A stretch of 12,808 nucleotides of DNA from Chloroflexota bacterium (GTDB taxonomy: Bacteria > Chloroflexota > Dehalococcoidia > Lucifugimonadales > Lucifugimonadaceae): positions 1 through 12,808 of the forward strand of contig JACQUF010000419.1 of the NCBI GenBank assembly GCA_016210435.1. Reading direction: 5' to 3'. The position numbers and the translations under genes were made by a program. Below, one piece after another: positions 7,243-12,398 of this stretch. Each line of letters starts with the position of its first letter. Within the stretch, counting starts at the first letter, position 1. Under the pieces are notes generated by a model. That model searched no databases. It saw nothing but the letters and a program-made list of their open reading frames with translations, and was not told where the DNA came from.

Positions 7243-8217
7243 TCAGGCCACGCGGTTGTCGGCGCGACCCGAGAGGAAACGGAGCACGTTATCGACCGCC
7301 ATGTCCAGGCCGATGGCAAGGGCCTCGGCGGTGGTCCCGGCTGTATGGGGAGAAAAAATTACATTCGGGAGGTCCCGCAGAGGATGCTTTGGGCTGAGCG
7401 GCTCATCGACGAACGAGTCGAGGCCCGCCCCCGCGAGCGTGCCCGAGAGTAACGCCGTGTAAAGGGCCTGCTCATCGACCAGGGCGCCACGCGCGGTGTT
7501 GATGAAGAGCGCGGTGGGCTTCATCAGCTCGAACTCACGCGCTCCGATCATTCCTCGCGTCTGGTTCGAGAGCCTTATGTGCAGTGAGATCACGTCAGCC
7601 TCTTTGAGCAGCGTCTCGAGGTCCACGTAGCGAACCCCCAGCTGGGTTGCGCGTTCCTCCGACGGGTGGAGGGTCCACGCGAACACCCGCATCCCGATCG
7701 CTCGTGATATCTGGGCCACTCGCGTGCCGACCGCCCCTGTCCCGACCACTCCCATCGTCTTGCCGGCAAGCTGTGTCAGCAGCCCACGGGGCCACTCCCC
7801 CGCCCTCACCCGGCTGTTCAGCTCCGGGATGCGGTGGGCCAGCGATAGCGCAAGGGCCAGGGTGTGCTCGGCTACCGACACGGTCGCGGTATTGGGGGTA
7901 TTCGTTACAGCAATTCCGAGCCGGCGCGCGGTGAAGAGGTCGACGTTGTCGGTTCCGGTCCCCCAGAGGGCGATGTGCTTCAGCCCCGCGGCGCTCTGCA
8001 GGACATGTTCGCTGTAGTGGGTAGAGGCCCGGATGTTGATGATGGTGTGCGAACCGATGATGCGGCGCAGGAGGTCAGAATCGTTGGCTGGCCGGCTGGT
8101 CCACACCCTGACTTCGACGCCGGGGGTACCCTGCAGGCGCAGCAGAGCCCTCGACTGGCTGATGACCGGCGGGTCGTCGTCGGGAACGACTACAAGGACG
8201 TTTTGTTCGGCCGTCAC
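7243..8217 (-). CDS. D-isomer-specific 2-hydroxyacid dehydrogenase
   Basis: 324-residue NAD-dependent dehydrogenase of the phosphoglycerate/glyoxylate-hydroxypyruvate reductase superfamily, converting 2-keto acids and D-2-hydroxyacids. Numbered from the GTG at 8217, the cofactor motif GVVGTGAVGTRVAQIS has its GTGAVG at 159-164. The catalytic triad is Arg243 in INTARGALVDE, Glu272 in LDSFVDEPL and His291 in FSPHTAGTT. The substrate loop is IALWGTGTDNVDL. An open frame extends to a start at 8304, but those 29 extra residues are translated from a palindrome-rich repeat and do not look like protein. The GTG gives the usual family length and has GGGGG a few bases upstream. As the first gene of the leftward set, its promoter should lie in 8218-8543. 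The substrate is unknown; hydroxypyruvate or glyoxylate fits the neighbours. Confidence 0.9.
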   Translation of the reverse strand: MTAEQNVLVVVPDDDPPVISQSRALLRLQGTPGVEVRVWTSRPANDSDLLRRIIGSHTIINIRASTHYSEHVLQSAAGLKHIALWGTGTDNVDLFTARRLGIAVTNTPNTATVSVAEHTLALALSLAHRIPELNSRVRAGEWPRGLLTQLAGKTMGVVGTGAVGTRVAQISRAIGMRVFAWTLHPSEERATQLGVRYVDLETLLKEADVISLHIRLSNQTRGMIGAREFELMKPTALFINTARGALVDEQALYTALLSGTLAGAGLDSFVDEPLSPKHPLRDLPNVIFSPHTAGTTAEALAIGLDMAVDNVLRFLSGRADNRVA

Positions 8218-8243
8218 GGACCCCCAAAAAGTCTGATCGGCCA

Positions 8244-8280
8244 CCCCTCTCCCTGGTCCGCCTCTCCCGTCAGGGGAGAG
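8244..8280. repeat. CCTCTCCC/GGGGAGAG palindromic repeat
   Basis: CTCTCCC (8262-8268) pairs with GGGAGAG (8274-8280) around a five-base loop. A second CTCTCCC copy lies at 8247-8253 and could compete for the same right arm, giving two alternative hairpins. The composition resembles the elements at 5096-5119 and 8419-8441. Confidence 0.6.
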
Positions 8281-8394
8281 CCGGAGGATGCAGCCACCGC
8301 ACATTCACATCGCCGATGTCTGCCGGCTCACGCTACTCCCTTCCGTCGAGGGCGAGGCTCATGCCGCACCATCCTCACGGCGGTCCGCCAAAGC

Positions 8395-8418
8395 CCTTGT
8401 CCGCCGGAGGCGAACAGG
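8395..8418. repeat. Degenerate GTCCGCC/GGCGGAC palindrome
   Basis: GTCCGCC (8399-8405) faces GGCGAAC (8409-8415) with a GGA loop and one mismatch. CCT and AGG flank the pair. This is a third copy of the family seen at 1730-1760 and 7156-7180, apparently decayed. Confidence 0.5.
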
Positions 8419-8441
8419 CCCCTCCCTCAGGGGGGGAGAGG
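8419..8441. repeat. CCCCTCCCT / AGGGGGGGAG palindrome
   Basis: A C-rich left arm, CCCCTCCCT (8419-8427), faces a G-rich right arm starting AGGGGGG (8429-8435), with one base between. It lies directly after the degenerate GTCCGCC element, so two repeat families are adjacent here. It resembles the CCTCTCCC/GGGGAGAG element at 8244-8280. Confidence 0.5.
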
Positions 8442-8476
8442 AGGAAGATCGCAATGTCCGCCGTTGAAAGAGGCGG

Positions 8477-8485
8477 TGCTAGGAT
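8477..8485 (+). promoter_or_regulatory. Possible extended -10 promoter element
   Basis: TGCTAGGAT matches an extended -10 (TGn followed by TAGGAT). It would start transcription about 50 bases before the ATG at 8544. No convincing -35 lies 17 bases upstream; TTGAAA at 8464-8469 is too close. A near-identical TGCTAAGAT occurs before the next gene at 9334-9342. This is pattern matching without a genome-wide background check. Confidence 0.3.
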
Positions 8486-8543
8486 ACGCCGGCCTCGAAC
8501 CATGCCCTCTCGCCGTGAAGCCTGCATCCACCGAGAAAGCAAT

Positions 8544-9344
8544 ATGTTCCAGCTGTCTGCTTGCCTGTGGTCGCTGAACGGTCCCGCGGTCGAGTCCATC
8601 CGACGCTGCCGCCGCTCCGGATTCGACTTCGTTGACCTCCGTCCCGATTGCTGGTCCGGGGTCGAGGACCGGGCCCATCTAGAAATCCTCGGGGTGAGGG
8701 TGCCCTGCGCCGGCATCACACCGGTGCCAATGGCGTCGGGACTCAGCATAAACACCCTGGGCACTGGCGACGCCCTGGCCGCGCTGCCCTACTACTTTGG
8801 TGCGCTCGAGCGTGCCTCCCGGCTCGGGGCGCAAAGCGCGTATATGGTCACGCCGTCGGCGAGAGTTGCCGACACGGCCTTCTATCGGACTTCGATGGCC
8901 CGGCTCGCGGAAAGGGCCGCGTCTCTCGGGGTCAGGCTGTGCGTCGAACCCAGCCCGGGCCGCGCGCTCGGCACTTCGGCTGAGGCTTTGCAATTCGCCA
9001 GATCGCTGGGTGCGCCGAACCTGTATGTGCTGATCGACCTCGGACACACACTGATGACAGGGGAAGACCCCGCAGAAGCGGCCCGCCAGGCCGGCGATCG
9101 CCTGGGCTACGTGCACATCGATGACAACGACGGCAGATCAGACCTCCACTTGCCCATCTTCGAAGGCGTGCTCAAGCCGCGGGCCATCGATGGTTTTCTT
9201 AGGGCTCTGGAAGAGTGCGGTTACGACCGCGCCATTGGAATTGAGATGAAGAACAGCCTCCCCGGGCCGATGGCCGCGATGGTCTCGGCGCGTGATTACG
9301 TCTCGGCGTGGTCCCGGCGCAAAGCGGAAGCTTTGCTAAGATAG
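8544..9344 (+). CDS. Sugar phosphate isomerase/epimerase-like TIM barrel protein
   Basis: 266-residue protein of the xylose-isomerase-like / AP-endonuclease-2 TIM barrel superfamily (PF01261). Likely metal ligands, numbered from the ATG at 8544, are Glu135 in LCVEPSPG, Asp165 and His168 in LIDLGHTLMTGEDP, His191 in YVHIDDNDGRSDLH, His202 and Glu234 in IGIEMK. DNDGRSDLHLPIFEG is the characteristic region of this superfamily near the active site. Members isomerise or epimerise keto-sugars or hydroxypyruvate, and some cleave inositol-derived compounds; the substrate here is unknown. The frame is open back to 8316, but the 76 upstream residues are basic, proline-rich repeat translation. The ATG at 8544 begins right at the first barrel strand (FQLSACLWSL), with GAGAAAG just upstream. 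It faces away from the dehydrogenase operon and precedes the corrinoid cluster by 42 bases. Confidence 0.85.
   Translation: MFQLSACLWSLNGPAVESIRRCRRSGFDFVDLRPDCWSGVEDRAHLEILGVRVPCAGITPVPMASGLSINTLGTGDALAALPYYFGALERASRLGAQSAYMVTPSARVADTAFYRTSMARLAERAASLGVRLCVEPSPGRALGTSAEALQFARSLGAPNLYVLIDLGHTLMTGEDPAEAARQAGDRLGYVHIDDNDGRSDLHLPIFEGVLKPRAIDGFLRALEECGYDRAIGIEMKNSLPGPMAAMVSARDYVSAWSRRKAEALLR
9334..9342 (+). promoter_or_regulatory. Possible extended -10 promoter element before the corrinoid cluster
   Basis: TGCTAAGAT overlaps the end of the isomerase-like gene and matches the extended -10 pattern also seen at 8477-8485 (TGCTAGGAT). A start near 9349 would give a leader of about 38 bases before the TTG at 9387, which has a clear ribosome binding site. 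There is no good -35. It may simply be the codons of the gene's C-terminus. Confidence 0.3.
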
Positions 9345-9386
9345 CTGCTCAAGCGCCCTTCATATCTGTTCGCCCGAGGTCCCAAT

Positions 9387-9728
9387 TTGGCGCGAGTTCG
9401 AATCATGTACTGGAAGGAGATCCCCCTGCAGGTCCAGGCTGCCGACGGGACGAAACAGGTCTCCCAGCCCCTCGACCCCCGCTTCCAGGAGGGCGCGGAC
9501 GGCATCGCGATGTTCGACGGCTCGTCCGGGACAGACTCGTACCTCGCGGCGTTCGAATGGGGCCCATACGTCGAAATGCCCGGGTCGCCTCACGAAGCCG
9601 CGAGCGCTCTGGCGGCGCGGATCAATGAGAAATTCCCGCTCGATTTCGTAGCCCGGGTACGCGACCTGGAACGCGCCGGCAAACGGGTCCCGACTGCGGG
9701 GGCAGCGGACCACTGGTACCGGGAATAG
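9387..9728 (+). CDS. Small 'virulence factor'-family protein (PF13769-like)
   Basis: 113-residue soluble protein with no signal peptide or membrane segment. The N-terminus ARVRIMYWKEIPLQV, followed by LDPRFQEGADGIAM and GTDSYLAAFEWG, matches my recollection of the short family annotated 'virulence factor' (PF13769). That name is misleading: in alphaproteobacteria such genes often sit beside corrinoid proteins, MetF-like reductases and MttB-type methyltransferases, and the biochemical role is unknown. Its place at the head of a corrinoid methyltransferase cluster fits that pattern. The start is TTG at 9387, supported by GAGGT at 9376-9380 six bases upstream and by the alignment-like beginning MARxxxxYW. 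The next gene starts four bases after its stop, so the two are almost certainly co-translated. Confidence 0.75.
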   Translation: MARVRIMYWKEIPLQVQAADGTKQVSQPLDPRFQEGADGIAMFDGSSGTDSYLAAFEWGPYVEMPGSPHEAASALAARINEKFPLDFVARVRDLERAGKRVPTAGAADHWYRE

Positions 9729-9732
9729 CCAG

Positions 9733-10638
9733 TTGACGACAACGAAAGTGACGACGCCGGCAATTCTTGAACGCCTCGCAAAAGGCGAGTTCTTGATCAC
9801 CGACGGCGCTACCGGAACCTATCTCCAGATGCACGGGCTCGAGCCGGGCGGCTGCCCGGAGGCGTTCAACCTTACGCACCCCGAGATCGTGCGCCAGATG
9901 GCGGCCGACTATTTCGCAGCGGGCTCCGATTTCGTGCTGACCAACTCATTCGGCGGCAACAAGTTCATGCTCAAGAAATACGGCCACGGCGACAAAGTGC
10001 GCGAGATCGATCGCGCCGCCGCCCAGCTTGCAAGAGCAGCCGCGCCCGCCGGAAGGTTCGTCGTTGGCTCGGTCGGGCCAACCGGCGAGTTCCTCGAACC
10101 GCTGGGGTCTGTTTCTGAACGCGAAATGTATGACGCGTTCGCCACCCAGATCGGCGCGCTGGAAGACGGGGGCGCGGACGCGGTCGACATCGAAACGATG
10201 ACTTCGATTGAAGAGGCAACGCTCGCAGTGCGCGCGGCGAAGGAAAACACGGACCTCGCCGTTTTCGCAACGATGGTCTTCGACAAGGGTCCACGCGGAC
10301 TCTTCACGATGATGGGCGTGACCCCGGAGCGGGCGGTCCGTGAGCTGACCGCGGCAGGCGCCGACGTTGTCGGCACCAACTGCGGCAACGGCATCGAGGT
10401 GATGATCGAGATCGCCCGGCGCCTGAAAGCCGCGACCACGGGGTACGTCATGGTGAAGTCGAACGCCGGCATACCGAGCATCATCCAGGGCAAGATCGTG
10501 TATCCCGAGACGCCGGACTGGATGGCGGAACGATTCAAGACGCTCGTAGATCTCGGGATCAACGCGGTGGGCGGCTGCTGCGGGACCGGTCCGGGGCACA
10601 TCGTGGCCTTGTGCAAGGCGGTCGGACGTTCTCGATGA
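9733..10638 (+). CDS. Homocysteine S-methyltransferase family protein (stand-alone)
   Basis: 301-residue (beta/alpha)8-barrel enzyme of the homocysteine S-methyltransferase family (PF02574), as in the MetH N-terminal domain and betaine-homocysteine methyltransferase. The zinc-binding cysteines are all present: Cys217 in GTNCGNG and the pair Cys282-Cys283 in GGCCGTGPGHI. ITDGATGTYLQ (22-32) is the conserved beginning of the barrel. It would transfer a methyl group to homocysteine or a related thiol. It has no cobalamin or folate domain of its own, but a corrinoid protein is encoded 1.8 kb downstream, so it may take methyl from that protein in trans. The start is TTG at 9733, four bases after the previous stop; a GTG at 9748 is an alternative giving a protein five residues shorter. 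The stop overlaps the next gene's ATG (ATGA), implying translational coupling. Confidence 0.9.
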   Translation: MTTTKVTTPAILERLAKGEFLITDGATGTYLQMHGLEPGGCPEAFNLTHPEIVRQMAADYFAAGSDFVLTNSFGGNKFMLKKYGHGDKVREIDRAAAQLARAAAPAGRFVVGSVGPTGEFLEPLGSVSEREMYDAFATQIGALEDGGADAVDIETMTSIEEATLAVRAAKENTDLAVFATMVFDKGPRGLFTMMGVTPERAVRELTAAGADVVGTNCGNGIEVMIEIARRLKAATTGYVMVKSNAGIPSIIQGKIVYPETPDWMAERFKTLVDLGINAVGGCCGTGPGHIVALCKAVGRSR

Positions 10639-11318
10639 CCACCCGGACCGCCCAACAGCGATTGCACGTAAAGGACATCGTCCGCAGGTACGGGCGATGC
10701 CTCGAGCTCATCGGGATGGACACTCACTTCCATGACATCTCGGTAGGCCTCTACGTCAAGAACGGCATCTTTAGCGTCTGGACGTTCAGCCGGGAGGCGG
10801 GCGCCGATCAGCGAATCTCAGAAATACGCGACCTGATCTGGCGGTACGGAGATCTGTCCCCGGTCCCGGGAACTTCTCACCAGGCCCGCTATGCCTGTGG
10901 CCAGGCGCATGAACAGGCTATGAAATTCGTCATGATGGAGACCGTCGAACGGAACCCGGTCCGCGAACTGGGAACCGGGCCGCTCGTGCTCCGGGACACC
11001 AAGACGAAGATGACGTTGCGGGTGGAACCGAAGGACGACGGAGGACGCGCGGCCTACGTGGTCAGCGGGGAAGGCGAGGGTTCGGAGGCGCCCGAGATGC
11101 GATTGCGGGCAGTCGTCGGCGGGTTCATGCGTTATGGCGGCGCGCAACGCGTGGCGCCCACGCAATTCGCCTTCTCCTGTGGCGCCCGGCATGACAACCT
11201 GGTTCGAGTACTGCTCCCGTACGCCCGCAACGTGAGCACGGTCGAGGAACTCCTGGAAAGCGAATCGCTGCGCGGTCAGATGACTACGCAAACGCTTGGG
11301 TTCTCCAGCTCGGTCTAG
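10635..11318 (+). CDS. Unrecognised protein coupled to the homocysteine methyltransferase gene
   Basis: 227-residue protein that I do not recognise. The ATG overlaps the preceding TGA (ATGA), and the gene is followed within 27 bases by the MtaA-like methyltransferase gene, so it is a full member of the corrinoid cluster. It looks soluble, with no signal peptide or membrane segment. The N-terminal half (residues 13-100) alternates helices and strands with a THFHD motif (His31, His33), SVGLYVKNGIFSVWTF and a YACGQAHEQAM stretch (Cys88, His92). The C-terminal half is more strand-like and charged, with AFSCGARHDN (Cys182, His186) and a helical end. The Cys/His pattern could bind metal or a cofactor, but this is speculation. 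Codon use resembles its neighbours, arguing for a real gene. Candidate roles are an accessory or assembly protein for methyl transfer. Confidence 0.8.
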   Translation: MTTRTAQQRLHVKDIVRRYGRCLELIGMDTHFHDISVGLYVKNGIFSVWTFSREAGADQRISEIRDLIWRYGDLSPVPGTSHQARYACGQAHEQAMKFVMMETVERNPVRELGTGPLVLRDTKTKMTLRVEPKDDGGRAAYVVSGEGEGSEAPEMRLRAVVGGFMRYGGAQRVAPTQFAFSCGARHDNLVRVLLPYARNVSTVEELLESESLRGQMTTQTLGFSSSV

Positions 11319-11332
11319 CCGCGGAAAGCCGG

Positions 11333-11341
11333 AAGGGAGGT
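11333..11341 (+). promoter_or_regulatory. Strong Shine-Dalgarno site
   Basis: AAGGGAGGT lies five bases before the ATG at 11346. It is the best ribosome binding site in the window, and it suggests that the MtaA-like protein is made at a higher level than its neighbours, which start with TTG or overlap the upstream stop. Confidence 0.75.
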
Positions 11342-11345
11342 CGGC

Positions 11346-12380
11346 ATGACCCTCGAAGAGACGATGACGCCCCGTCAACGTGTACTCGCTGCACTACGCG
11401 GTGAGCCCGTCGACCGTCCCCCGGTCTCCAACCCGACCAACGTTGCGACCGTCGAGCTGATGGACCTGGTTGAGGCGCCATTCCCGGCTGCAAACCGCGA
11501 CCCGGAAATGAACGCCCGCCTGGCCGCGACCGGCTACACCGAGCTCGGATTCGACTCGATCATGCCCTATTTCACGATCATCCAGGAGTCGTCTGCCCTG
11601 GGCTGCGAGATGCAGTGGGAGCAGAAGGACAACTGGCCGACCGTACGCATGACGCGCCCGATCTGGAACGGCCCTGAGGACGTCAAGATTCCCAGGGGTT
11701 TCCTGCAACACCAGGACACGCGCACGATCACCGAATCGATCCGGATACTGAAGCGGGACTACGGCCGTGACGTGGCGATCATCGGCAAAACGATGGGACC
11801 GTGGACGCTTGCCTACCACGTGTTCGGCGTCGAGAAGTTCCTGCTCATGTCAATCGACGACCCCGACAAGACGATGCGCTGTCTCGACAGGCTAAAGGAG
11901 ATATCGGTCCTTTTCGGCCTCGCCCAGATCGAGGCCGGTGCGGATGCCCTGACGTTTCCTGACCATGCCACTGGCGACCTCGTGTCTGGCGAGTACTATC
12001 GCAAGTTTCTGCTGGAAATCCACCAGGAAATGACGGCGCGCTTGCCGGTGCCTCTGATCATGCACATATGCGGCAATACGCTCGACCGGATGGGATACAT
12101 CGCGCAGAGCGGAATGGCGGCCTTCCACTTCGACTCGCGCAACGACCCCCAGAAGGCAATGCAAGCTGTTGGCGGGCGGATCCGGCTTGTGGGGAACATC
12201 AACAATCCCGTCACCCTGTGCTCAAAGGGCCCGGAAGACGTCCGGCAGGAGGTCTACCGCGCGCTCGAGGCCGGGGTCCAGTTGATCGCGCCCGAGTGCG
12301 CAATTCCGCTTCGGACCAAGATCGAAAACCTGCTGGAAATACCCGCCGCGGTCAAAGACTGGGCCGCAGAGCGGCTGTAA
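11346..12380 (+). CDS. MtaA/CmuA-like corrinoid methyltransferase (uroporphyrinogen decarboxylase family)
   Basis: 344-residue protein with the uroporphyrinogen decarboxylase fold. The start MTPRQRVLAALRGEPVDRPP is typical of the MtaA/MtbA/CmuA methyltransferase branch, not of haem-pathway HemE. The zinc ligands of that branch are visible as His240-x-Cys242 in IMHICGNTLDRM and Cys318 in LIAPECAIPL. GKTMGPWTLAYHVFGVE and GADALTFPDHATGDLVS are further family regions. Archaeal MtaA/MtbA move methyl from a corrinoid protein to coenzyme M, and CmuA acts on chloromethane. Whether this protein loads or unloads the corrinoid protein, and which thiol or donor it uses, cannot be read from sequence. The ATG at 11346 is supported by a strong ribosome binding site. 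The corrinoid protein gene starts 18 bases downstream. Confidence 0.9.
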   Translation: MTLEETMTPRQRVLAALRGEPVDRPPVSNPTNVATVELMDLVEAPFPAANRDPEMNARLAATGYTELGFDSIMPYFTIIQESSALGCEMQWEQKDNWPTVRMTRPIWNGPEDVKIPRGFLQHQDTRTITESIRILKRDYGRDVAIIGKTMGPWTLAYHVFGVEKFLLMSIDDPDKTMRCLDRLKEISVLFGLAQIEAGADALTFPDHATGDLVSGEYYRKFLLEIHQEMTARLPVPLIMHICGNTLDRMGYIAQSGMAAFHFDSRNDPQKAMQAVGGRIRLVGNINNPVTLCSKGPEDVRQEVYRALEAGVQLIAPECAIPLRTKIENLLEIPAAVKDWAAERL

Positions 12381-12385
12381 ACCGC

Positions 12386-12391
12386 TAACAT
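12386..12391 (+). promoter_or_regulatory. Possible -10 element for a leaderless corrinoid-protein transcript
   Basis: TAACAT ends seven bases before the ATG at 12399, and no Shine-Dalgarno-like purine run lies between the preceding stop and this ATG. A transcript beginning at or next to the ATG would be leaderless. The gene could equally be read from the upstream operon transcript through re-initiation. Confidence 0.25.
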
Positions 12392-12398
12392 CTAACCC

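Larger units (their letters stand above)
8218..8543. other. Divergent intergenic region with palindromic repeats
   Basis: This 326-base space separates a leftward dehydrogenase gene from a rightward isomerase-like gene and should hold promoters for both. It contains three repeat units, listed separately at 8244-8280, 8395-8418 and 8419-8441. Open frames crossing it on both strands are extensions of the flanking genes through repeat DNA. One possible rightward promoter element is listed at 8477-8485. I could not identify a leftward promoter. Confidence 0.6.

Noticed and set aside
1607..8441. CRISPR array or insertion sequence explaining the repeats
   Set aside because: The repeats are not regularly spaced, vary in sequence, have no spacers between them, and no transposase or Cas gene is present.
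9345..9386. Cobalamin riboswitch before the corrinoid cluster
   Set aside because: The gap is only 42 bases, far too short for a B12 aptamer, and no B12-box-like sequence is visible.
9909..10733. 274-residue - strand open frame opposite the homocysteine methyltransferase gene
   Set aside because: Low-complexity Ser/Ala-rich translation that mirrors the real gene's codons, with no ribosome binding site seen.
11346..12380. Reading the uroporphyrinogen-decarboxylase-fold gene as HemE of haem synthesis
   Set aside because: The HxC...C zinc motif and the neighbouring corrinoid protein gene identify the methyltransferase branch.
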